This document shows positions 11,220 through 23,494 of a stretch of DNA of 64,000 bases, in pieces (position 1 is the first letter of the stretch; the number at the start of each line of letters is the position of its first letter). A program made the position numbers and the translations under genes. Origin of the DNA: Tetramitus jugosus (lineage: Eukaryota; Heterolobosea; Eutetramitea; Acrasida; Vahlkampfiidae); assembly GCA_937625935.1 (NCBI GenBank), contig OW569381.1:248001-312000 (forward strand). Direction: 5' to 3'. The notes beneath the pieces were generated by a model that saw only the letters and a program-made list of their open reading frames with translations, did not search any database and was not told the DNA's origin.

Positions 11220-12569
11220 ATGGTAGAATACGGTTCAGTTCTTAATCCAAATGTTGGTGCTCCAATGCAACAACCAATGACCTCCTATGCGCCTCAGTCA
11301 TCAGTGCCTGTTCCAGGAAGTACATCGTCATTTATGCCACAAACTTCATCCTCGTTGACACGCCAACCAGTTTCTTCTTTTTCACAAGCACCTGTGACTG
11401 AAGTAGTTGATGTGTATGAAAGAGAGGTTGTGACTCAACCAATTGTACAAGAAGTGAGACATCATCCAGTAACTGAAGTGAGAGAACAAGTGATCAGAAG
11501 AGATGTCTATGAAACTCCAACAACTCGATATGTCACACAACCAACCATGATGTCTCAACCAACATCCATGTCTACTCAACCGATCATGACAACCCAACCT
11601 GCACGAACAAGTCAAGGATGGCAACAGGTTCCTTCTTCTTCATCTGGTACTACTGACACCGACCAAGAAAAGCAAGGCATCTTCACGAGATTGAAGAGAA
11701 AGTTCAATCAACCAAAGTTCGAAGTAGCACCAACCTCTACAACCACCACGACACTCCCTGGATCCTATCAGGCCATGCCATATCCAGTATCCCGTGAGAC
11801 ATCATATGCCAACTACAATGAATCATTCACCACAGGTGGTGCACGTGTTGGAACTGTGGGTGCAGTCCCCATTCAGCAGCAACAACCTTGGCAGAGTCAA
11901 CAGCAACAAATCCAACCTCAATTGTTGCCACAACAACAATCTGTGGTTCAGCAACAACTACCACAACAACAGCAATGGGCTCAACAACCAATGATACAAC
12001 AACCGCTTGTTCAACAACCCTTGATACAACAACAGCAACAACCAGTATGGTCTCAACCAATTCTCCAACAGCAACAACAACCTTTGTTGTCTCAAGGATA
12101 TCCTGCATCTGGAGGAGGAAATTGGCAACAAGTCATCAGTCAACCCATTCTTCAATCTGAGGCACCACAGTCTTCCTCATTCCTCCAGCGAACACCACAA
12201 CAGCAACAACAACAGATATACAGAGAAGGTGACAGTTCATTGCCAATCCGCCATGTTCATAGACACACTCAACAGAGCTATTATCAATCATCTTCTGAGC
12301 CATTTGGTCGATCATCTGAGCGATTTGATCAAGACGAGTACTTTGATAAGTATTTGGGCAAGTCATCTCCAAGCAGATCCTCCTCTTCGAACATGAACTG
12401 GAATCAACAACAACAGTCGCATCAATCTTCTTCACGTCGATTCGAGGACGAAGTCGATATCGAACAGGTTGACTACTCTGATGCCATGGGAGGAAAGAAG
12501 GGTACTTGGCATGCCTCATGGAACAACGATCCAGCGAATAAGGCCAGAAGCTCCACACCTGATCTCTAA
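11220..12569 (+). CDS. Gln/Ser/Pro-rich protein with a short Val/Glu/Arg repeat block
   Basis: An uninterrupted 449-residue frame. Residues ~55-110 alternate charged and hydrophobic positions (VVDVYEREVVTQPIV, VREQVIRRDVYETP), a style seen in filament-forming alveolin-type and hydrophilin-type proteins. Residues ~215-350 are a prion-like tract dominated by QQQQ and QQPL/QQPI units. The C-terminal ~100 residues are Ser-rich, with acidic patches and a terminal segment with Trp (KKGTWHASWNND). There are no membrane segments or enzymatic motifs. Possible roles include cytoskeletal scaffold or condensate protein, but that is a guess from composition. Confidence 0.7.
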   Translation: MVEYGSVLNPNVGAPMQQPMTSYAPQSSVPVPGSTSSFMPQTSSSLTRQPVSSFSQAPVTEVVDVYEREVVTQPIVQEVRHHPVTEVREQVIRRDVYETPTTRYVTQPTMMSQPTSMSTQPIMTTQPARTSQGWQQVPSSSSGTTDTDQEKQGIFTRLKRKFNQPKFEVAPTSTTTTTLPGSYQAMPYPVSRETSYANYNESFTTGGARVGTVGAVPIQQQQPWQSQQQQIQPQLLPQQQSVVQQQLPQQQQWAQQPMIQQPLVQQPLIQQQQQPVWSQPILQQQQQPLLSQGYPASGGGNWQQVISQPILQSEAPQSSSFLQRTPQQQQQQIYREGDSSLPIRHVHRHTQQSYYQSSSEPFGRSSERFDQDEYFDKYLGKSSPSRSSSSNMNWNQQQQSHQSSSRRFEDEVDIEQVDYSDAMGGKKGTWHASWNNDPANKARSSTPDL

Positions 12570-12882
12570 TTTGTAAAAAATAAAATTCCCTTCCTGCATT
12601 CTGATTTCTCCTTCCCTTACTCCGAAGTACCGACTCAAATCCTAAATACTTTTTTCCCCACAGCCAACAAAACACGAGTACTAGTACGAGTACGGGGTAT
12701 GATACTCCCAAAGGTTCCCTCAAAATGAGCTACAACAATTACCATCATCAAGATCTCACCCACAACAAAACCAACAAAAACACACCAATAAGCTTAAGTG
12801 TTTAAGCTGCAGCACTACATCTCATAAATATCACGATATTAAGATAAGCACAAGCTATAGTCACAGTCACAGACAGTAAGAC

Positions 12883-13092
12883 ATGAACCAACAACAAGCA
12901 CCTTCCGAGGTTTTCAACAATTATGAGAACTATCAGTATGACATGGTTGATCATCTCCACCAAGCTAGTGTTGGTAGTTTGCAGAATGGGAATCACCAGG
13001 GGGATGATGAGGATGCTGCTGAAATCACGAGCTTTCTCATTGACATGCGTGAAGACTTAAAGCGTTTACAGAACACAAATAGATCAGAATAA
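12883..13092 (+). CDS. Very small acidic hypothetical protein, 69 residues
   Basis: An ATG-started frame 313 bp downstream of the Gln-rich gene; I see nothing else in the 12570-12882 gap. The first half is Asn/Gln/His-rich. The second half is an acidic amphipathic helix (EITSFLIDMREDLKRLQ) that could be a coiled-coil segment. Codon use looks coding, and the stop is followed at once by an AATAAA-like signal (gaataataaag). No family recognised. Confidence 0.45.
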   Translation: MNQQQAPSEVFNNYENYQYDMVDHLHQASVGSLQNGNHQGDDEDAAEITSFLIDMREDLKRLQNTNRSE

Positions 13093-13945
13093 TAAAGTTT
13101 TGTTCAGACCATACATAGACTGTGTTCACCATTGTCACAACATGGCAGTCACAACAAGTATGAATCCGAAACCTGAAAACAACTGCTTCACATGTTAGTT
13201 GTGAGAGTTGATAAAAGTACTAACCCAAATTTGTGCGTTGGGGTCAAACAGGGCCTTTGTACTTGGGGTTCCCACTCTGTAAGATCCTGTTTGGCTAACC
13301 AGTCCTGCCATGTCATCTCTTGACCAATACTGTCGAGGGATACCTTATGATTTTTCATCTCTTGTAAGATGTGAAGCTCCTCAGTTTTTGGATAGGTGTC
13401 CCTATTGCTATATCTTAGCATGTGACGCAAAGGGAATACTTTCTGGTTGCAAATTGAGAACATTGTTAGGTGGTGCTTCGATGGAAGGTTTAAGAGTTGA
13501 ACCTCAGTTCTCTGTTTTCTTAGATTCTGGGTTTCTTCTTTTACGATAACGGAGAAACACTAACGGTGTCTCAGTTGTTTGAGCTCTTCTTACTTGTTAG
13601 GATGTCACCTCACCATGCTAAAATATTTCTTCAGAAAGAGAAGCTGAGAGATCATGGACGAATGTGAGAGGGACTTGAGAATCAATGTGTTTGTAGTAAG
13701 TCCTCCCTAACAGAGAAGCAATGTTGGCAGGATTGATAATTATTCAATCATTAGCCTAAACAGATCTAGTTTTATTGTCTCTCAATCGATCTCTTCCTCG
13801 AATTCTGTCAAAGCTCAGAATACAACCAAAGGATTTCCACTCGGAGAAACTACACGAAGCTTCCAAAAAGCGTGTTGAAAAAAATATCAATTCCCCTACC
13901 ACAAAACAACAAAAACAACATCCACCTACCATTTCACTAATCTAA
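13093..13945. other. Intergenic region without a supported gene
   Basis: About 850 bp upstream of the HPS3-like gene. Open frames of 79-91 codons exist on both strands around 13190-13550, with no recognisable domain and conflicting with each other. The last ~60 bp before the next start is A/C-rich (acaaaacaacaaaaacaac), as before many starts in this window. Confidence 0.5.
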
Positions 13946-16900
13946 ATGAACTCTAGTCATGTCAGAGTATTTCAGTCACAGGACATTCTCTGTCCAGACA
14001 ATGATGAACCACTCTGTATTGCATCAAGCAACAGTCTCTTTTGGGTTGCTTTAGCTTCAGGTGTCATTCGAGGTTACTCTACTCAGAGTAGTAGCTTTCA
14101 TCCCAGTACTACTTTATCATCCACTACTAAAGCTAATCATGATAATAGTAGTAATGATGATGATGATGATGAAAAAAGGATGTCATCAAAAAATAATGAT
14201 AGTACGAGTGGTGGTGCTAATGATGGTGCTAATGGTGATAAAAATGAACCGTTTCATCGATTGTATGAATTGAGACCATTGTGGCCAATTGTAGTTGACA
14301 TGTGTTACCTTGATGATCTCAAACGATTGATTACAATTGAAAAACGACCCAATCAAAACAATCATACTGTGAATGGAAATGATGAAAAAATGATGACGCA
14401 TCAACAAGTGTGTCGCATCTATCACTTTTTATGGGATCAAAAAGAATGTAAAACAAAAATTGGAGTGTGTACGTTGCCTATTGGTATCAATGTAAAGTTG
14501 ATTAATGTGTGTAATCAGTCCAATATGATTCAAGTACATGCGGATCGAATGATTACTCTGTGGGCGTTTCCCTTCTTGTATGCTTCTTCATCATCGGCTT
14601 CGTCATCAGGTTTGGGATTGACCAATTCACAAATTTCGATGGCTCCCGTGTGCATCTTGAAACTGTATTGCTCGTGGAATATTAAGTGCATGTCCATTTT
14701 TAATCAATTTATGGGTTATGGTTCCGATACGGATGTTCGAATTGTTCGATTCAAGTTGATGAGTGATTTGATGGCGATGGACAGCTCTACCGCAGTAGAG
14801 GTGAATGAATCATCTTTGTCGAAACATGAGGACAAACCATTGACACTCAACAGTAGTAAGGTTGGTAATAGAAATGAAGAAGCGAATGGGAATCGAATTA
14901 GCAACAAGTCAAGTGAAGAGAGTGAATTGTGTACGGTTTGGGGTGTTTCGCAGTGCGCAATCGATGCACAGAATTATGTGGAAGTTCGGTTCAATTCGAC
15001 CAATTATGACTTGGTTCCATCTCCTGCCACTTCAACTTATCCACTCGCATCGTATGTACATATGTTTGTGATTGTGATTGTTATTGCTTTATGCTTACGT
15101 CTGTATATATATGAATAGATCTTTGGGTGTGAATAGAAAGAATGACAAAGCGTATGAAGTCATGGGTAAGACACCAACAGTTGACCATCCAACATTTGTA
15201 GATTGTAACTATATGTATGTATTGTTATTGTTGTAATTTGGTTGTTGTTACGACTGTTGATAGTGTTTGGAGACTCACTCTCTATTGGTTCTCAGTGAAA
15301 ACTGTACAAATCTATTGCACAAGCACTTTACTCAGTCTGAATCTGCTCGGTCTATTCACTTTATCAAGAACATTAGCAACAAGAAAGAATTTTATGAGGG
15401 AGACACTGGTATGCGATGCATCATCAGTACTTCGAACAAGGGCTATGTCTACGATATATCCAAGCTTCAACTGTTGTCTGAATTTGATTATACGGGCGAG
15501 TGTATTATGAGTGCTGTGAACTCATTGTTCTTGTTTGCGATCACTCCGGCCGGTATGGAAATTTGGTCCGTGTTGGGCAGTAAGCAAGGATGTTTACTGA
15601 AATTCCATCCATTCATTGGTCTAAAATCTGTGATTGCAACGAACCGCAAAGTTGTTTTGATGTCAAAGTTCAGCAGCAAGGAAAATGTTACAATTGCAGC
15701 ATACTACAATCATACGACATCGGAGACTGTCATTCTATCTGATATTCGTAGTGTTGACAAGTTGAGTTCTGGAGGAAAAACAATGGGTAGTTTGTTGCCC
15801 ATTTTCTCCAGTTGGAGAAAGCAAAAGCAACGAGAAACACCTGAAAAGCAGCAGCAAGTAGCACCCAAGGTTGAAGAAAAGATTACTTACTCTTACAATA
15901 TTTATGTGTTGGATGTTGTTGAATTGTGTGAAGTGTATGAGGATATATTAGAGAAGGCTCACGATGCCGAAGAGGAGAATGATGAAGAAAAACACGTCAG
16001 GCTCTTGATGGAATCTCACAGTTTGCTACAATCAAAGTATTATAATTTATTGGCAGAAGAGAGAAAGGCACAAGATCCAATTGCACTGTTACAGCTAAGA
16101 TCAGAACTCAACACGTACACACAGTTATTGAGAAAATCATTCGGTCTACTCGGAGATGCATATCTCAAGAAAAATAAGGCAGATCGTGCAGCATCATGCT
16201 TCTCACAGTCTGACCGACTGTTACACACTGTCTATGAACTTTTGCAAGCGAATCCTGCATCTCTAATTCGTTATCTGGAGTCTGTGTTGTTCAATGCATC
16301 AAAGAGCTTGATCACACAGCACAATGAAGAGATTGGAAACGATATTTTGAAGCTCTATAAGCAGTACGCTCCTCACCGCCTATCTACACTCATTCTTGAC
16401 TCGAGTTTAGCTTGCTATGATAAACAATTGGGTATTGAGCTTCTGATGCAATTCGGTGGAGAAATCATGAACCTACCAAACACCTCCAAGGATTTGGATC
16501 GCATTTTGAGCTCGTCATTCGACAATGGATACAATAGTGATTCCGACTTGGATGAAGAAAAGATTCCGGATGAAGCATTTGATCTACCAGCGGACGAGAT
16601 TGATCAAGACCAAGATTTACAGAACGAACTCGAAGAGCCAACGAATGCTGAAGACGAAGAATTGTTATCATGGTGGAGTGATACGAGACCAAAGGATTCA
16701 TTTGCTCTGACTTTGTTGCTCCTGGGAGTAAACGAGTCGAGTAAGGCAGTGAAACTCTTGTCATCGGTGGACTCTCAGACTATAACAGATCACATCGCCT
16801 CCAATCCGCATTTGTTGATGGATCAAGGAAAGGTGTCTTCATTCGGTCATGTCATGAGAACTCACTTTTGCTGGTGTCTGCTGGAAGCGCTCGTACGTCT

Positions 16901-18122
16901 GCTCACAAAACCTGTTACTTCCGTGTTGGACAGTCCAAAACCAGTGGTTCAATTATCAGTGCAAGACGTGATAGCTCTATTGACCAGCAACGAAGACACA
17001 AAATCGAACAATCGTATGCTTATTGAACGGTATCTCTCCATTGTTCTGCTAGCAAGAGATTGGATCAAGACAGAATTCTCGTCTACCTATTGCAATCTTG
17101 CCACCAGTCTCTATGACTACTACTTGGAAGACTTGAAGGAATATTCCAACTTGCTACGGTCTGGAGAAAAGATTGATCGAAGCCAATCATTGCGTTCTCT
17201 CAAATCAGTGTCTGAATTGAAAGAGTGGTGCTCATGCTTTGCTTATTCAATGATGGATCGTAGACATCGATGGTTAAATGATATGACATTGGTTGAGATT
17301 GAACGTTACCTCTTCAGCACCAATCAAACAGAAACCAACGACGATAGTGCAGAAACGCGTCAACCATCATCAGAATTGATTCACAAGACAGTTGTGAGAC
17401 TGTTGGAACAAGAGCCAACAGCTTCCAATTTTGAAGACATTTTCAGCACGGATCCACTCTTCCGTCTTTTGTACACTCTCTTCAATGCTCAGTCATTACT
17501 CTGTTTCATTGGAAGTGATCACCAATTGTACAAAAAATCCATTGTGATGATACCTGTGGAACCATCCAAATATTTCAGCTCGAATGACACGGATGCTGAT
17601 GATGTGTTTGTGGGAGCAAAGACACTCACTTCGAGACAACAGTTTAGACCAAGATTGTCACAACAAGTCACAGGATTCTTCCAGCACACATCGAGCTCTC
17701 TTTCTTTGAACAACGAAGCACCTGCTGGTGTCATATCCCTGCAAGTACTGAGCTTTACAGTACTGGGTCAACACGATCAATCGTTTGATACGTTATTGAC
17801 AGTGAAGCCTGAACTGACATTCATCTATGGAAACCATTACTGTAAGCGTTTGCATGAATGGAAATCATTAACTGATCGATTGATTGAACAATTGAGAAAG
17901 GACGAAGGAAAAACGAGCTCGTCTCCACTGATCGCAGTGTTTGAGAAGACATTGTGGTACTTGGCCAAGATACTGGTGCCTGAAGACTTTTTAACACTGA
18001 TACCAAAGGACGGAGACGTGAGCTACTTTTTACCATTCATACGGTACTGTTTTAGCTGTGCCTGCTCCAACAGTTGCTACGAAGCCATGTTGGACATTCA
18101 GCAACAAAAAGAGTACAATTGA
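13946..18122 (+). CDS. HPS3: HPS3-like subunit of the BLOC-2 lysosome-related organelle complex
   Basis: Three exons, 13946-15051, 15119-15218 and 15264-18122, join in phase to about 1354 residues (human HPS3 has 1004). The N-terminal ~560 residues look like a beta-propeller-type region with low-complexity inserts. The rest is helical repeat. Landmark matches to HPS3 are a FIGLK segment followed by a VVLMSK block, the NIYVLDVVELCEVYEDILE block followed by LLMESHSLLQ, and the C-terminal DFLTLIPKDG...YFLPFIRYC. In animals HPS3, HPS5 and HPS6 form BLOC-2, which directs endosomal carriers to lysosome-related organelles. The long inserts (Asp/Asn-rich near residue 70; acidic near residue 820) account for the extra length. 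The middle 100 bp exon was inferred from phase. Confidence 0.75.
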
Positions 18123-18549
18123 GAACGTCAGGAATCGAGTGTTCCTCTTATAAAATATGTTGCATTTCCATAAGATAATTATCATGTTACAATTGTTCAT
18201 TCTTCAGAAATAACAAGACCACATAGAGTAGCTAAAATAATAATAATAATATTTGTATTTGTGGTTGTTGTTGTAGAGTTGGATTGTCATTGTCATATTT
18301 CACATATATCTCATTTAGCTCCTGTCCACATTTTCAATCAGAAAATAGAGCAAACAAGGCTAAAGCAGTAGATTTGGTGGTTGTGTGGTTGTGTGTGTGG
18401 ATCTGTATGTGCATCATGTGAGACTATCAATTGTGACTCCATTTTGTGTGTGTCACACACTCGATTGTACTTGCCAATCGAAAAAAAATATAGATAATGC
18501 TTCTACACACATACACACACATATTCACACACATGCACACTCACACATT
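18123..18549. other. Intergenic region with CA-repeat tract
   Basis: 3' flanks of convergent HPS3-like and Rab14 genes. It contains an ATA/ATT triplet run near 18236-18252 and a CACA/ACAC-rich simple sequence at about 18503-18548 that abuts the Rab14 stop. No gene seen. Confidence 0.55.
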
Positions 18550-19964
<1,415 letters not shown>

Positions 19965-22900
19965 ATGAACAACTTTTTGCACCAAAACAGTGTTTCTGGC
20001 ACTTCATCACCACCTAACTCCACATCTCCAATCAACCAGTTTCAACCATCACAACAACAGCAGCAATTTTCCTCTGTTTTGTTGCAACAACCAAACATGA
20101 ACTCCCAAAGTTCACCACCACAACAACAGGCGCCTGTTCTCCTCTCCCAACAATCAGTCTTTGGTCTCCCTGCTGCACAACCTCAAGTTGTGACACAAAA
20201 CTCGGTGCCCCAACAGCAACAACAAATCTACCTGAATCCACTCATGTTTCCATCACTCTTGACTCCCAATATGCTCACTTCATTGAACTTGCAACCGGAT
20301 ATCGCCAACCAGTTTGTGAATAACAACTTGAATCAACAGAGCTCAATCTTTTTGGAGCAATCCAATCGCCCTCCAATCGTACCAAATCAGGTGGTGAACC
20401 AACAAGTTCCACCAACACAAGAGTCCCAAAAAGCTCCTCAACAAGCACCACAGCCTTTGCAAAAACCAAAATCAGCAGCTGCCAAACTTATTACCTATGC
20501 TCCTCGACAACAAAACTCGGACGCGACAGCAGCGAACCAAGTGTCTTCACAGGGCACTGGCTCCGTCTCTCCAAGTGAGCCAAAGCCAGAAGAAATCAAA
20601 CCAAAGGTTCCAAAAGCGAAAAAGGTCCCATTCGAGACTCGATTGAATGAGTTGAAGGATTCGCGAGGAGCCATTGATAAGATGGAGTCTGTTCCTGCGT
20701 TTGTAAAACTGATGGAAGAGGAAAAGGCGATGAAAAACAGGCCATTCATGTTGGCTGCGATCAATGTTTCTAGTAAGGCCATCCAAGAGAAAATGATTGA
20801 GCTCCATGCTGTAAATATTATGAGAGATTGGCTGAAGGACACTAGCGAAAAAAATAAGCCAAAAATTATGCTTCACATACTCAACGTTTTATCCAATATG
20901 CCATTGACACTTGAGAATCTGAAGGATTCTGAGGTGGCCAAAGTCGTGAAATCCATGTTGAAGACTCAGACCAATGAACGTATGTATTTTTTTTTCTTTT
21001 CTGATTCTATCATTTCATCCGAATCTTGAGGTGGTTGGTATGTACATGGATGAGGACATTTTGAAACACATGTCGACGATGAAAATCATGCGAATCGATG
21101 CGATGTAAGAAATTTTTTGTTTCGTGCACTTGCAAACATCAAAGTTGTACCACTGCACTGTGTGTAAGGTGTTGTTGCTTCTTCTTAAAGAAGTCAGTGG
21201 AATCATCTATGATGAACGCGTTGGCACATTCTTTACGAACGATTTCCATTAAATTCAAATTTGAAAAGCCAAATTACAAAAACAAAATGATGATATTGAG
21301 CCCATGACACAACTTACAACAACAACAGTCTCCGTGAAGAAAAAGTATCGCGCAGTGTAGTGACATACACACAGACCTCTGTGTTTTCATTCATTTGTCT
21401 CACATACCAATCATCCTCCTCTTCGTCCTCACTGATGACAATAAAAACAATGTATATAAACTTCAGAAGAAAAGTACTAAAAAAGCAAACCTTGTTGTAT
21501 AACTAAACAGAACTGCGAACAAAGATTGAATCAACCATTAAACAATGGAGAAGATTGGCAGAGAAGCTCAAGCAAGACCAAGCACCACCCATTCCTATTC
21601 CCAAGAAATCCAAGGAGGTGAAGCCTGACTCTGACTCTGGTGGAATATTTTCGATGATATCCAATACATCCATACCCAAGAAAACACCTCAGTCGTCCTC
21701 TGCATCCATACCAAAGGTGCCCCTCAAGCAACCAGATGGAAGAAGAACTCAGGCGATTGACCTCAGTGCAGAGAACAAGAAGGCCAACGGACCACCCTCA
21801 ATGAGATCAACTGCTCTGCTTCCCAAGTCATCTGTACCACCAAGCGGTAACAACAACCCTCAATTGATGAAGCGTAAGGCTGATGACAGATCCTTGGATT
21901 CTGAGCAAGCAGCAAAGCGTGCTAGAACTAGTCCACCCAGAAGTGAAATGAGGTCTCAAGCAGAGAGCAGTTCATCATTATCAGGTGCATCCCGGAAGAG
22001 ACGAGTCAGGTGGTCCGAGACACTGGAGCACGTAAAGACATTTGACAAGGAGATGCCAGTTGACGGTTCAGAGCTTGACCAATCAGAATTATTGATCCAA
22101 CAACAACAGCAGCAGCAACAGCAGCAACAACAACAGCAATCCCACGGCCATGCCTACAACCAGGACAGAGTCAATGAGAAGAAATTCTTTGAACAACAGA
22201 GAGAGGAGAAGCGCAAAAAACTGGAGGCCATGGTGGTAAAAACAAACTGGGTACTACCACTTCCTCTCGCTAAAGTCATTGCCAAATATCGTGGTCAGGA
22301 GAGTCAGGAAGCTGCTCAGAGACGTAACGAGCACATGAAACGACCTGAGGTCATGTATTTTAACCCCAGAGACATACCATCTACTCCATCCAGTCCAGTT
22401 CCTGCTCTCAATTCAGCACTCTTGAAGAACCTTGTTTCAGCACTGCAAAGTGCCTCGACTACAACTCCTGCAATGCCCACCGCGACCCCAAACATAAACA
22501 ACTTCGCTCGTCCTCAACCACAGATGAACATCGCCCAAATGCACAATTACGGTCATGGTTACTCTGACAATAGACAACAACATGGTGGGTTCTCTCAACC
22601 TCAGCCACAACAACAACAGCTGCCATACTTTGAACAGCCGCTCTTGCAGCAAAGAGGTCTAGCACCACAAAACCTGGCGCCTCCAATGTCAATCAACCCG
22701 CCAGGCTCTATCTCAACCAAACCAAGCAAGGGTATCCGTTGTAGATTCTTTGAAACGAGCATGGGTTGCAGAAACGGTCAGGGCTGTCCATTTTACCACG
22801 AAGGAGAAGATCCAATCCCACCAGGTGGTGTCAAGGAGTTCGACCCAGAGATTGCCAGACAATTGCAACAGAGCAGACAAGCAAAGCAACATAGGCATGC

Positions 22901-23027
22901 TGGAGGAAGCGGAGGACAGTCTTCGAACAACAGACAAAGCAATCCATTGCCCTCACAACCATATTCTGGTGCAAGTACCAGTCCCTACAGCCAATCTCAA
23001 CAACAAAATTACGGCCGTTATCGGTGA
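19965..23027 (+). CDS. PPP1R10: PNUTS (PPP1R10)-like nuclear PP1-targeting protein
   Basis: Two exons, 19965-20979 and 21511-23027, are split by a 531 bp intron and give about 843 residues. Residues ~1-215 are Gln/Pro-rich. Residues ~220-365 form a TFIIS N-terminal (LW-type) helical domain, its last helix (STIKQWRRLAEKL) restored by the splice. Near residue 505 lies RKRRVRWSETLE, a basic RVxW motif resembling the PP1-docking RKTVTW of PNUTS. A poly-Gln tract follows, then near residue 745 a CCCH zinc finger with CX8CX5CX3H spacing. This domain order is that of PNUTS, which recruits protein phosphatase 1 to RNA polymerase II for termination control. The identification rests on domain order, not overall similarity. 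Confidence 0.75.
20980..21510 (+). other. Unusually long intron (531 bp) of the PNUTS-like gene
   Basis: It starts GTATGT and ends AACAG. All other introns I placed here are about 45-180 bp. No embedded RNA gene or convincing extra exon seen. Confidence 0.6.
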
Positions 23028-23494
23028 TTAGCCTCCATCTACATTGTGTGAACAAGGCTAAACAATAAACAGAAATGCACACAGAATTTCCAATTTTCCA
23101 AGTGAAACAAGTAAAGATATTTTTTCAAGAGTTTTTATTGTTTTTTGTACAATTTCATTCATTCAAGCTGAACCAGAGCTTTGTGTGAGTCAAACATGTC
23201 AGTGGTCGACAACTAAAGCTCGACCTCACATGAGGTGTTGTGTCTGATGCATGTTGTTGCTTTGTAGTTGAGTTGTGGCCTCAACCGCCGATTACAAAAT
23301 CAGAAAGTTTTTTTTAGGTCATCAGGATTTTCTTGTTGGATAGAAATTTCCTGATCTTTGGTGGGGATGACAACGAGCGAGGTTGTTGGCGACTCACTCA
23401 AAATTCCTTTAGCCATTGTGTTGTTTTTCCATCCACCTGTTTAGCAAAACCAACACACTCAAACCAACCCCAATAACAACAACCCTAAATAACA
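23028..23494. other. Intergenic region upstream of enolase
   Basis: 3' flank of the PNUTS-like gene (an AATAAA lies at 23064) and enolase promoter. The last ~60 bp before the enolase start is A/C-rich (caataacaacaaccc). No gene seen. Confidence 0.5.

Noticed and set aside
10928-11245. 105-codon plus-strand frame
   Set aside because: It overlaps the start of the Gln-rich gene in another frame and has random-looking composition.
13188-13549. Overlapping open frames of 79-91 codons on both strands
   Set aside because: They conflict with each other, lack domains, and no splice partners could be found.
18503-18548. CA-rich repeat that might look like a CRISPR-type or satellite array
   Set aside because: It is an imperfect dinucleotide tract without spacers or longer units; no CRISPR-like array exists in the window.
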